Shown here: piece by piece, positions 33,399-41,459 of the stretch | How the letters are laid out: each line of letters opens with the position of its first letter | Position numbering within the stretch: position 1 is the stretch's first letter | DNA from: Diabrotica undecimpunctata | Taxonomy: Eukaryota > Arthropoda > Insecta > Coleoptera > Chrysomelidae | DNA length: 64,000 bases | NCBI RefSeq assembly: GCF_040954645.1 | Contig: NC_092804.1 | Span: 87,781,717 to 87,845,716 of the forward strand | Reading direction: 5' to 3' | Notes under the pieces: model-generated | What the model was told of the DNA's origin: nothing | What the model saw: only the letters and a program-made list of their open reading frames with translations | The model's database searches: none | Translations under genes and position numbers: made by a program

Positions 33399-34127
33399 CT
33401 ACAGTTTTATAAACTTGTCGAAACCTTTACGATATCGTCCGTTAGAAATATCGAAATCCTTAACAATGACGAATGTACCGTATTTGTCCTTCCAACATTC
33501 GGAACAAAATTGTTTAAATTGCTCAAATGTCATATCAGGTGATACGTGGTCATCAAAGACGTGTTTCAAATTGAGCTCATCTTGCTTAAACAATACAATA
33601 AGATTCGCATTATCACGTAAAAGTTGTTTGCCTGCTCGACTGTATGATTGACATAGGTATGCACAATCAATGTCTTTATGTCTACCCATACAGTAATATT
33701 CACGTATTGTTTGTTGTGGATCCGTTGATACGTCATCAAATATGAATATTGAGTTTGGTTTAGCTTTACTTGGGCTTATAACATCATCATTATCTTTAAA
33801 TGGAAAATAACCTACTTCTTTCACAGACTCCAACACTTCCTTCAAAAATTGATACTTGGGCTGAAACGACTTTGAATAAACGTAAACATTTTTGAATTTA
33901 GCGCCATTCAGGTCAAAAAGTAATGCCAACATAACATTAGTTTTTCCACATCCGCTTGGACCACATATGATAGCACGAAATGAATGTGGTAGCAATGCAC
34001 CATGTTTGCTGGTTCTTGTCACGTTGTCGACAAAATCCAAGTTTTCCACTGCTAGTGTCTTGTCTTGTTGAATGACCTTCATCTTGTGATTGAGATGTAT
34101 TTTGTACACATGGTTATATAAAGACAT
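33399..34127 (-). CDS. ATP: FtsK/HerA-type genome-packaging ATPase (A32-like)
   Basis: 242 residues, intact. Walker A GPSGCGKT at residues 56-63, preceded by a beta strand (AIIC). Walker B is IFIFDD around residues 127-132. After this come RDNANLIVLFKQDE, where a conserved polar residue is expected, and a C-terminal FVIVKDFDISNGRYRKG. Length and motifs fit the Polinton/adintovirus packaging ATPase, which drives DNA into the capsid. Its start is 23 bp from the divergent PLA2/pX gene, which suggests a shared bidirectional promoter. Confidence 0.93.
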   Translation of the reverse strand: MSLYNHVYKIHLNHKMKVIQQDKTLAVENLDFVDNVTRTSKHGALLPHSFRAIICGPSGCGKTNVMLALLFDLNGAKFKNVYVYSKSFQPKYQFLKEVLESVKEVGYFPFKDNDDVISPSKAKPNSIFIFDDVSTDPQQTIREYYCMGRHKDIDCAYLCQSYSRAGKQLLRDNANLIVLFKQDELNLKHVFDDHVSPDMTFEQFKQFCSECWKDKYGTFVIVKDFDISNGRYRKGFDKFIKL

Positions 34128-34150
34128 TTTTCAAAAAGCGATTCATTTCA
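34128..34150. promoter_or_regulatory. 23-bp divergent intergenic gap
   Basis: This is the only sequence between the start codons of the ATPase (-) and the PLA2/pX gene (+). Any promoters for both must lie in or overlap the coding ends. No TATA box is evident. Confidence 0.4.
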
Positions 34151-34927
34151 ATGTTGATCGTTCAAGGTGAAGGAGTGTTGAATTCTCTGATCAATAGTCT
34201 ACCGTTTGAATTGCATGCTCCTGGTTACCAATATCTAGGACCTGGAACTAAATTACAGAAACGTCTAGCTCGTGGAGATCCGGGGATAAATCCGTTAGAT
34301 CGAGCTGCGAGAGATCACGATCTCGCATATTCCCAAAGTAATTCATTGAAAGATCGACATAAAGCAGATTGGGTGTTGGAAAATAAAGCGTGGGAACGAG
34401 TTAAAGCAAAAGACGCATCTTTGGGTGAAAAAACCGCTGCCTGGTTAACTACTACAGCAATGAAAGCTAAACGAAAACTGGGTATGGGTATGAAACGTGG
34501 TAAAGGTGTTGGTTCATTTAAGCGACATGTGTTACAGCCAATTATCAAAACATTGAAACGTGCTCCTCCGTCACCAAATCTGCGTAAATCCGCTCTACTT
34601 GCACTTGCAGCAGCTAGAACAGCCGTTAAGAATGTAGGTGGGAAGAAAAATGTACGTGTTCCAAGAATTATTCCATTTGAACCAAAATCTGGTGGGATTT
34701 TACCTTTAATCCCAATCTTTGCAGGCCTATCAGCTCTCGGAAGCCTCGCTGGGGGCGCAAGCGCGATAGCGAAAACTGTTATCGATTCAAAGAATGCTCA
34801 AAAGAAACTAGAAGAAGATAAACGTCACAACAATGCAATGGAACATCTAGGCAAAGGATTATACCTGCGAAAAAACGCTAAAGGTGGCTTTGGATTATAT
34901 TTAAAAAAGACAAAAAACTTCCGCTGA
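34151..34927 (+). CDS. PLA2-domain / pX-like virion protein
   Basis: 258 residues, intact. Residues 18-80 look like a viral phospholipase A2: a calcium-loop-like YLGPGTKL (28-35) and the His-Asp catalytic pair in RDHDLAY (56-57), followed by a helical DWVLENKAWERV. This resembles the VP1 unique region of parvoviruses. The middle is very basic. Residues 181-210 (LPLIPIFAGLSALGSLAGG) are glycine-rich and hydrophobic, like adenoviral pX/pVI segments. A role in membrane penetration during entry is inferred from those families. A slippery heptamer A-AAA-AAC occupies 34912-34918, seven bases before the stop codon. Confidence 0.85.
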   Translation: MLIVQGEGVLNSLINSLPFELHAPGYQYLGPGTKLQKRLARGDPGINPLDRAARDHDLAYSQSNSLKDRHKADWVLENKAWERVKAKDASLGEKTAAWLTTTAMKAKRKLGMGMKRGKGVGSFKRHVLQPIIKTLKRAPPSPNLRKSALLALAAARTAVKNVGGKKNVRVPRIIPFEPKSGGILPLIPIFAGLSALGSLAGGASAIAKTVIDSKNAQKKLEEDKRHNNAMEHLGKGLYLRKNAKGGFGLYLKKTKNFR

Positions 34928-35286
34928 AGCTACCTAATAGGCCTTTAACCAATGTGGATTTAAATAGATTTGTTAAACTACTTAAAATTTCAAATTTCCG
35001 CGGCGTGTTCATGCGAGATAATTTACCACGTAGCCCTCGTAAACATGAATGTGCTATTATTAATCTCGACATTTCCACAAACCCCGGTACACATTGGGTA
35101 GCTTACAGAAAGATAAACAACGATATAGAGTACTTTGATTCATATGGTTGCTTGAAACCACCGCGAGAACTAGTATCCTACTTGAACGGTGGAAGAATTT
35201 TCTACAATAACGACCAATATCAAAGTTATAACCAAATTAACTGTGGACATCTTTGTTTAAAGTTTCTCTACAATGGAACCATCTAA
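34882..35286 (+). CDS. PRO: Adenain-like cysteine protease, no AUG of its own (possible -1 frameshift product)
   Basis: The frame is open from after a stop at 34879-34881. Conserved protease sequence begins about 34930 (LPNRPLTNVDLNRFVK) but the first in-frame ATG is at 35011, inside it. Catalytic residues are visible: His in GTHWVAYRK, Asp in YFDSYG and Cys in NCGHLCLKFL, the order of adenain/Ulp1-like C48 peptidases. It would mature capsid proteins. The frame is -1 to the upstream pX gene and overlaps its end. Whether it is made by frameshifting, by splicing, or was joined upstream before a one-base indel cannot be told from one copy. Confidence 0.88.
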   Translation, partial: RWLWIIFKKDKKLPLKLPNRPLTNVDLNRFVKLLKISNFRGVFMRDNLPRSPRKHECAIINLDISTNPGTHWVAYRKINNDIEYFDSYGCLKPPRELVSYLNGGRIFYNNDQYQSYNQINCGHLCLKFLYNGTI

Positions 35287-35497
35287 CGATATATTGAGAA
35301 GTGCCATTTGCATTTTTATGAAAAATATAACGAGCGTTGTTTGGTATGAACTACCTCAAGATATTCGTCGCGCACTAGAAGATTATTTACCCTGCAAGAA
35401 AGACTATGATAGACATGAATGGAGTGATGTTTGCGGCATGTATATGGAAAGTAGATGTGTATTTTGTAAAGTGTCATATTATGAGAAAAATTTGTAA
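35273..35497 (+). CDS. Small Polinton protein of unknown function (74 aa)
   Basis: Its ATG lies within the last codons of the protease gene (14-bp overlap). The protein is acidic to neutral with a C-terminal pair of cysteines (SRCVFCKVSYYE) and an upstream CKKDYDRHEWSDVCG, which could bind a metal. No family recognised. A polyadenylation signal AATAAA follows at about 35508. Confidence 0.55.
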   Translation: MEPSNDILRSAICIFMKNITSVVWYELPQDIRRALEDYLPCKKDYDRHEWSDVCGMYMESRCVFCKVSYYEKNL

Positions 35498-35572
35498 CAG
35501 TATAAGAAAAATAAAGGAATTTTTAACATATTTTGCTATTTAATTTCATACACCTATTCAAATGTATCAGTC

Positions 35573-36298
35573 ATGTCTCGATTGTTGACCTTGACAAGTA
35601 CTTCCAACGAGTTTTCGTTTACTCCTCAAGTACCTCTTGTGCTTGACCCTAACCGACAGTATTATGTAGCAGTGTTGGGATTTCATACATTTAATTCGAT
35701 TCCAAACATCGATGGCGAAAAGTTTTACTACTACGAGAAAAATGATCGAAAAAAGTTGTGTAGCATCGATATTCCGTCTGGATCTTATGAAATTACCGAT
35801 ATCGAAACGTATATTTATAACGCATTAATCGATAAATATAATTCGATTCGAGATAATGAGTTCATCTTAAGACCCAACAACAATACGCTCAAGTGTGAAA
35901 TCTTTAGTCAAGATCATGCTGTTACTTTCGAGAAAGATGACAGTCTCGGCAAAATATTGGGTTTCTCATCAAACAGAATATTGGTGCCAGGAAAAATGCA
36001 TTCTTCGGACCAACCTGTAAACATTATAAAAGTATCGAGCCTACTTTTTGAATGCAACATTACCGAAGGAGCCTTTTACGAGGACAGACCTGCGCACACC
36101 GTTCTACATTTTCCGATAAGTGTTGATCCTGGTTTCTCTATTGACGAACGTCCTCATAATCCTATATACATACCAGTAAGCAATAGCATACGTGAAATTG
36201 CCAACATTACCGTTAGCGTACTCGATCAAGATTTAAGACCAGTCAACTTTAGAGGAGAGAAAAGTACACTTCATTTGGATTTTAAGGAAACGATATAG
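35573..36298 (+). CDS. mCP: Minor capsid protein, penton-like single jelly roll
   Basis: 241 residues, intact. The N-terminal VPLVLDPNRQYYVAVLGFHT with FNSIPNI, then IPSGSYEITDIETYI and LGKILGFSSNRILVPG, are the conserved blocks of the Polinton minor capsid protein. The C-terminal NITVSVLDQDLRPVNFRGE is typical too. It would form the vertices of an icosahedral virion. The next small frame starts at the base after its stop codon (TAG then ATG), suggesting reinitiation or a compact operon-like transcript. Confidence 0.87.
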   Translation: MSRLLTLTSTSNEFSFTPQVPLVLDPNRQYYVAVLGFHTFNSIPNIDGEKFYYYEKNDRKKLCSIDIPSGSYEITDIETYIYNALIDKYNSIRDNEFILRPNNNTLKCEIFSQDHAVTFEKDDSLGKILGFSSNRILVPGKMHSSDQPVNIIKVSSLLFECNITEGAFYEDRPAHTVLHFPISVDPGFSIDERPHNPIYIPVSNSIREIANITVSVLDQDLRPVNFRGEKSTLHLDFKETI

Positions 36299-36520
36299 AT
36301 GGGTTTAATTATAAAACAAAGCTCTACGCATCAATATCCATTAGTCTCAAACAAATCTTACAAGCGACGTGACGTGTCTGCTGTCAATAAAGCCTTTCTT
36401 GTTTCCATTGGATTACAGCTAAAAGATGTCAAAACGTCAATACATTCGACGACAGGTTCAGGAACCTCAACCACCTATTTTAGATCTGTACCAGAAACCT
36501 CAGTTCGACGATACTATTAG
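36299..36520 (+). CDS. Small Polinton protein between penton-like and hexon-like genes (73 aa)
   Basis: It starts directly after the penton-like stop codon and overlaps the first 95 bases of the hexon-like gene in another frame. The opening MGLIIKQSSTHQYPLVSNKS with SYKRRDVSAVNKAFLVSIG is, to my memory, conserved at this place in Polintons. Function unknown. MG at the N-terminus could allow myristoylation. The C-terminal part may only be readthrough of the hexon-like start. Confidence 0.6.
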   Translation: MGLIIKQSSTHQYPLVSNKSYKRRDVSAVNKAFLVSIGLQLKDVKTSIHSTTGSGTSTTYFRSVPETSVRRYY

Positions 36521-37679
36521 AAAAGAAGAATTTCGTACATATACACCTTACATCAAGTCATTTAATAATAGCGACGTTGTCGAGTTTATCATCAATCAAT
36601 CAGATGCATTTTTTGCCATACACGAAACACTTTTGGAAATTAAAGGAAGTATAAAGAAAGTGGGTACTGGAACTGTTTCTCTTGCACCGAATGCTGGAGC
36701 CTTCTTGTTTGATACATGTACATACATCCAAAGTTCACACGACATGGAAATAGTTCGAGATCCTGGTGTAGTTAGCACTATTCGCAGTTTGTTGTGTTAC
36801 ACTCCTGACGATTCCAAGTATCTCAGTACTGCAGGATGGAACTATCCCAATAATCCACATTTATCGGGAGACAGCTTTAGTTTACTGATTCCGATAAAAC
36901 ATATTTTCAACATTTTCAACGATTACAATAAATTAACCTATGGTCGTCAAGTGTTTCGATTTGTTCGAGCACGTAATGATAGAGACAGTATTTTAGTGGA
37001 AGAACCTAATGCCACAACAACAACAACAGTGTCTTTAACTGTTACCAGCATGGAACTGAAGGTCAAACATGTCTTTCCGAATGACGATGTGAAAATTGAC
37101 CTAATGACTCCGATTAAGAATAATACGCCGATAACCATATCTTTCCGTAAATGGGAACTTAATGAACTACCTTCACTTACGGCTGGATCCCGACGTGAGA
37201 TATGGAGTGTAAAGACAACTTCAGCTGTTGAACGTCCACGCTATGTCATTGTAGCTTTTCAAACTTCTAAACGAGATGACATTCACGCCAATCCACCGTT
37301 ATTCGATAACATTAAGGTGTCCAGCGTACGAGTGGTTATTAATGGTGAATATTGGCCTAACGAGAGAATGCAATTGGATTTTGCGAAAAATGATTATGCT
37401 ATAGCTCACTACAACTATACCCAATTCTTTCCCAGTTATACTCATTCGTCAACAAAACATCCAATCTTGGATTATAATGCTTTTAAAACATATGCTTTGT
37501 TTACTTTCGACTGCTCCAAACAGGATGATACGTCATTTAGATCGGGAACCGTTGATATTAAGTTGGAAATCGAAGCAGATGAAGGTTTTCCTGCAGGCAC
37601 TCGAGCGTACTGTTTAATTGTCCACGACAGTCTACTCGAATACTTTCCTCTAACTGAAGTTATCAAAAATATCATTTAA
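36426..37679 (+). CDS. MCP: Major capsid protein, hexon-like double jelly roll
   Basis: 417 residues, intact. Conserved blocks include TYTPYIKSFNNSDVVEFIIN, FAIHETLLEIKGS, GAFLFDTCTYIQSS, LLIPIKHIFNIFNDY, PITISFRKWELNELPSL, PRYVIVAFQTSKRDD and NGEYWPNERMQLDFAKNDY. These are the strands of the Polinton double-jelly-roll capsid protein, related to those of adenoviruses and virophages. It would build the icosahedral shell. The start codon lies within the preceding 73-residue frame. Confidence 0.93.
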   Translation: MSKRQYIRRQVQEPQPPILDLYQKPQFDDTIRKEEFRTYTPYIKSFNNSDVVEFIINQSDAFFAIHETLLEIKGSIKKVGTGTVSLAPNAGAFLFDTCTYIQSSHDMEIVRDPGVVSTIRSLLCYTPDDSKYLSTAGWNYPNNPHLSGDSFSLLIPIKHIFNIFNDYNKLTYGRQVFRFVRARNDRDSILVEEPNATTTTTVSLTVTSMELKVKHVFPNDDVKIDLMTPIKNNTPITISFRKWELNELPSLTAGSRREIWSVKTTSAVERPRYVIVAFQTSKRDDIHANPPLFDNIKVSSVRVVINGEYWPNERMQLDFAKNDYAIAHYNYTQFFPSYTHSSTKHPILDYNAFKTYALFTFDCSKQDDTSFRSGTVDIKLEIEADEGFPAGTRAYCLIVHDSLLEYFPLTEVIKNII

Positions 37680-37724
37680 CTTGACTTATTCAATCATATC
37701 CAATTCAGTATACTATCAGCCATC

Positions 37725-38216
37725 ATGAGGATCGCATTAGTTGACATTCAAGGATTCACCGTAGATGGGTGGTTTGTTCCCAAAGAACTCAGCATTGAAA
37801 TTGGCTTTAAACATTGCCATTATATATTTAAACCTCCACAACCGTTTGCTACATTAAGTAATCAAGATAAGAAGACTGCTGTGTACTTGGAGAAAAACGT
37901 GCATGGTCTTCGGTATTCTAATGGAGATGTTAAATATTCAAAAATAAATAAAATACTGGAATCTAAGTTGTTGTATGCAGCTGACTACATCTACGTTCGC
38001 GGAGAACAACAAGCAGAATTTTTAAGATACAAATGTTATATGCTTGACGTCTGTCCCATAATTATTGATGTTTGCAAGTTTGATGATTCTCCATACTCCA
38101 CTGGAGGCTTTGCTCCACATGAATACAACTGCCACGCTACTGGACTATTTTCCTGCTCCTCGATAAATGTGGATCACCTCCGTCAATGGCTGTGTAACAA
38201 AATATTACCTATATAA
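37725..38216 (+). CDS. Polinton protein of unknown function (163 aa)
   Basis: Intact. The N-terminus MRIALVDIQGFTVDGWFVPK and the blocks HGLRYSNGDVKYSKINKIL and YIYVRGEQQAEFLRYKCY recur, as I remember, in insect Polintons. A C-terminal H-x-CHATGLFSC segment could bind metal. The opening Asp-x-x-Gly after a beta strand recalls RNase H-like nucleases, but the full set of acidic residues is not evident. I do not assign a function. It ends at a polyadenylation signal shared with the convergent minus-strand block. Confidence 0.7.
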   Translation: MRIALVDIQGFTVDGWFVPKELSIEIGFKHCHYIFKPPQPFATLSNQDKKTAVYLEKNVHGLRYSNGDVKYSKINKILESKLLYAADYIYVRGEQQAEFLRYKCYMLDVCPIIIDVCKFDDSPYSTGGFAPHEYNCHATGLFSCSSINVDHLRQWLCNKILPI

Positions 38217-38274
38217 ATTGGATTTTTTTTTAATAAAAGATTAAAAGTTTTATTTTAGTTTTATTTTAACAGTT
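38217..38274. terminator. Convergent polyadenylation zone
   Basis: AATAAA at about 38232 on the plus strand and AATAAA-like signals in the complement of TTTTATTTTAG serve the gene ends on both strands. Confidence 0.55.
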
Positions 38275-38700
38275 TTACATATTTATTTTAATGCAAGATG
38301 ATTCGCATTTACGATTTACAAGAAATTTTTTAATGATATTAATCGCTATAAAGGCATTTATTACGAATATAATACTTAAGAGTATAATCGATAAACCATA
38401 TTGATCGATGTCATCATTATTAGTTTTGTACCATTTTGAATCACTTTCGGTGTTATTTGGGGATATTAGCTTGATCTTATAGAATGCTCCTCCTGATTTT
38501 GGTATCGCTTTGAAAAATACTGGAAGCTGTCCATAATTCACCACTTCATGATCCATTAGAGTCCAGTTCGGTCGATTACAATCAGTTTTTTCATCATTAA
38601 AACATATCGCCTGGTTCTTAACGTTGTTTGGAACGTTTGTATAAAGGACATTGTTAACAATAGCTGTAAGGATGATGAATGAGGTTGTTAGTGGAGGCAT
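38275..38700 (-). CDS. Small type I membrane protein of the Polinton (141 aa)
   Basis: Intact. Residues 1-20 (MPPLTTSFIILTAIVNNVLY) resemble a signal peptide. An extracellular-like middle has two N-glycosylation sequons (NWT at 45-47, NNT at 82-84) and cysteines at 33 and 41. One hydrophobic helix (102-124, LSIILLSIIFVINAFIAI) is followed by a short basic Cys-containing tail. This is the layout of a small envelope or receptor-binding protein, though it is far too short for a class I fusion protein. No family recognised. Its start overlaps the coiled-coil gene by 13 bp. Confidence 0.62.
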   Translation of the reverse strand: MPPLTTSFIILTAIVNNVLYTNVPNNVKNQAICFNDEKTDCNRPNWTLMDHEVVNYGQLPVFFKAIPKSGGAFYKIKLISPNNTESDSKWYKTNNDDIDQYGLSIILLSIIFVINAFIAINIIKKFLVNRKCESSCIKINM

Positions 38701-38906
38701 CTTGTCGGTTGAATTCTTTTTAACGGGTATTGTGTTGTTTTTGGTAACTTTCTTTCTGACAAATTAAACTCTGCAAATCGTTTTTCAATTGCAGTTCTAT
38801 CTTCGTACCACTGTATATCGGCTTTTAACTTTTGTATTTTTTCGTACAACTCTTCTAATCTACACCGTATGGAAGTCATCGATGAAATAAATGTCTTTCG
38901 CTCCAA
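38688..38906 (-). CDS. Small coiled-coil Polinton protein (72 aa)
   Basis: MERKTFISSMTSIRCRLEEL followed by YEKIQKLKADIQWYEDRTAI gives a heptad-like helix, then a basic C-terminus. It overlaps the start of the membrane-protein gene by 13 bp, which suggests coupled translation of one transcript. Function unknown. Confidence 0.55.
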   Translation of the reverse strand: MERKTFISSMTSIRCRLEELYEKIQKLKADIQWYEDRTAIEKRFAEFNLSERKLPKTTQYPLKRIQPTRCLH

Positions 38907-38980
38907 AAGCCAATATAAATAATATTCTTAATCACCCCCACTACCCTGGTATAATAAATAGAAATAAATGTTTTAATCCT

Positions 38981-39595
38981 TTATTCAAAAATACTGTTAT
39001 TTAATTCACTAATTGTATCTTCCTTATAATAATACAAATATTCCCTTAATGCTAAACTTACAATACTAGTATCACAAGAAGCCTCACAAAATGAATATAA
39101 AATGTCTATTGGTTGTAAATCGTTTTTGAATGAAGTAGCAATTTTTAACGTATTACAATAGTAATCTAAAAATCTCAGTCCTTCGAGAAAACGAATGCGT
39201 GGTAAAATTAACTTTTCATTTCCTTCAATAAGATTTTTAACATCTTTTTCAAATATCTGCAAAGTAACACCAAGTTTCTTAACATTGAGCCATTTAAGTT
39301 GATCTGTCGCTTGAGTTTCAATTGCTAACAATTCACAACATTCTGGAGGTTCATCTTCACAATAGCATTGCAGAGGCATCAGGAAAAACTGATTATATTT
39401 ACGATTAAGTTCATCGATGAATTGGATCCAATCACATATACCGAACGATATCTCATTATTCTCGCTGCTTAATTTAACACCCGGCCCAAATGATCGAGCT
39501 GAACTTAATCCAACTAATACTTTTAAATGCTCAAAATTATACAAAGTATTAAGCAGCATCATTTCACTTTTGGCTCTTACTTCCACACTGTTCAT
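38981..39595 (-). CDS. Polinton protein of unknown function (204 aa)
   Basis: Intact, first gene inside the right terminal repeat on the minus strand. Soluble, helical, with a Cys cluster (LQCYCEDEPPECCELL) and hydrophobic helices near the C-terminus (LEGLRFLDYYCNTLKIA). No domain recognised, and no catalytic motif of an integrase, nuclease or helicase is evident. It occupies a position where other Polintons may carry integrase or accessory genes. Confidence 0.65.
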   Translation of the reverse strand: MNSVEVRAKSEMMLLNTLYNFEHLKVLVGLSSARSFGPGVKLSSENNEISFGICDWIQFIDELNRKYNQFFLMPLQCYCEDEPPECCELLAIETQATDQLKWLNVKKLGVTLQIFEKDVKNLIEGNEKLILPRIRFLEGLRFLDYYCNTLKIATSFKNDLQPIDILYSFCEASCDTSIVSLALREYLYYYKEDTISELNNSIFE

Positions 39596-39671
39596 GTTGT
39601 AATGACTACGTTTTACGAAATAACGCTGTGAACATGAACACGTTTAATTATATGTTCTTACCTCTCCACAC

Positions 39672-41075
39672 CTGCCTCTCCCACGCTAAAACTATGTTGC
39701 GCAATATTTCGTAAGACTATTCATTTATGCATCACATGCCGGGCTTAATTATTAAATACAACGGAATGTGCACCTGCTTCCTGCCTCCATGCGAATATAT
39801 TTTATCTCACATTAAATAATGGAATTGGAATGTGCACGTGTTTCCGGCTATATATCGTGATCGCGTGAGACATTTTTAATAGCCGGCGTATCCGATGATG
39901 TCATTATTCTCAGTAGCAAGATCTATTTTATAAAGATTTCAACTGATCATGTAAAGTATAAATTGAAAAATAAACGAATTTTTGTTATTATGGTAATCGA
40001 TAAAATATATACGAGGTAACTCGTAAAATATAAATTGAAAAAATTTAGAAGTTTTACGCTAATGGTTGTAGGTTTTAATTACAAAAAAATACGAGGAAAA
40101 ATTGCTCTCTTTGTCTGTCATTCGTCTTCTTCTCTTTGTCAATTCATAGAACGCAGTCACCGACCAGCGATTGTACATCGTTCTCATTGGTTACGTTGGA
40201 CGTGTAGCTTCGTTATTATTGGGGGGGGCGTCTTTTCGGGAGGAATGGGGGGGACTGGGGGCGTCTTTTCGGGGAATGGGGGGGGACTGGGGGCGTCTTT
40301 TCGTTAATATTGTGGTACGACTCCACCATTAGTCGATGCACGTCTTTCTCATTGGCCGTTGATGCACACCATTGGCCTCCAACGTCACGAGGATGTCCGC
40401 CATTGGTCGAGGACACGTTTCTGTGGCATCATTGGTCGAGGAAAACGTTCTAACGTCACGAGGAGGGTGTTACTATGTCACCATTGGTCCCTATTCCCAC
40501 CACTGACGCTGCTATGCTGTCATTGGTTGACGACACGTTCCGACGTCACGAGGACGTCCTCCATTGGTCAGCAAGACATTGGGGGACGTTCCTATGCCAC
40601 CATTGGCCTGCTATTCCCACCACTGACGCTGCTATGCTGTCATTGGTCGACGACACGTTCCGACGTCACGAGGAGGGCGTTACTATGTCACCATTGGTCC
40701 CTCATCGCTATACCGCCATTTCTATGATGTTTATTCAAATTCTGAGATGTCATTGGTCGCTGGGGGTGTTGCTATTCCCACCACTGACGCTGCTATGCTG
40801 CCATTGGTCGACGACACGTTCCGACGTCACGAGGACGTCCACCATTGGTCAGCAAGACATGGGGGGACGTTCCTACGCCACCATTGGCCGAGGGGCGTGG
40901 TCTAGAGACACGAGGTACGTTCCTACGTCACCATTGGTCGAGGGGCGTGGCCTCGAGACCCTAGGCACGTTCCTACGTCACGAGGGGGGCGTGGCCTTGA
41001 CCCATGAGGATACGTACGCTTGACGATCGACGTGTGACGTCACTTCCGCTCCAGAAGGAACCCTATCTATCTACT
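39672..41075 (-). repeat. Right terminal inverted repeat of the Polinton (1404 bp)
   Basis: Inverse of the left repeat, from CTGCCTCTCCCACGC to the terminal CTATCTACT. It has fewer copies of the internal unit. The G-rich strand at 40219-40300 has several runs of five to eight G. Confidence 0.95.
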
Positions 41076-41081
41076 GTTATC
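41076..41081 (+). repeat. Target-site duplication GTTATC, right copy
   Basis: Partner of 24889-24894. Confidence 0.97.
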
Positions 41082-41459
41082 ATAAAGAAAAACCAATCCC
41101 AAGGTTTTCATCACTCTGTTTATCGAAAACCCACCCATACCAATCGTTACTTGCATGCCAACTCTCATCATCCAGCTTCATAAATTAATTCAGTCATTAA
41201 TACCCTTGTCTCCAGATCAATACGCCTTTGCGATGATGAAAGTAGAACCGCTGAGCTCTCTAGTTTAAAACAATCCCTTATCCAAAATGGTTACCGTGAA
41301 AATCACATCAATAGGAGCATCCACAGACATCAATATCCCACTCAATCTCAACCCAAAGACTTAAACCCTCATCAGACATAAGCTTTTCTTCCTTACATCA
41401 AATTTGTCACTGAATGAATAGTTTATGAAATTCCTGTGCAGACTGCCCCTATCGTATAT
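41082..41459 (+). pseudogene. Penelope RT C-terminal part and start of the endonuclease
   Basis: Directly after the Polinton the frame gives IIKKNQSQGFHHSVYRKPTH and NRYLHANSHHP, conserved in Penelope RT. Later frames give AFLPYIKFVTE and VYEIPVQTAPIVY, the first half of the GIY-YIG domain. The RTE insertion follows at once. Confidence 0.88.

Larger units (their letters stand above)
24895..41075. mobile_element. Polinton/Maverick element, 16.2 kb, without an integrase gene
   Basis: The termini start AGTAGATAGATAGGG and are inverted at the two ends. The 5'-AG terminus and the 6-bp target duplication GTTATC (24889-24894 and 41076-41081) are Polinton signatures. Terminal inverted repeats cover 24895-26541 and 39672-41075. 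Genes: a small protein and polymerase B on +; coiled-coil, DUF8207-like and ATPase on -; PLA2/pX-like, protease, two small proteins, penton-like, hexon-like and an unknown on +; a membrane protein, coiled coil and unknown on -. No integrase with HHCC or DDE motifs is found in any frame. PolB has two nonsense codons and the coiled-coil gene one, so the copy is decaying though structurally complete. Confidence 0.97.

Noticed and set aside
37725..38216. 163-residue Polinton protein as the missing integrase
   Set aside because: It has no HHCC finger and no D-x(n)-D-x(35)-E arrangement; it is too short for an RVE integrase.
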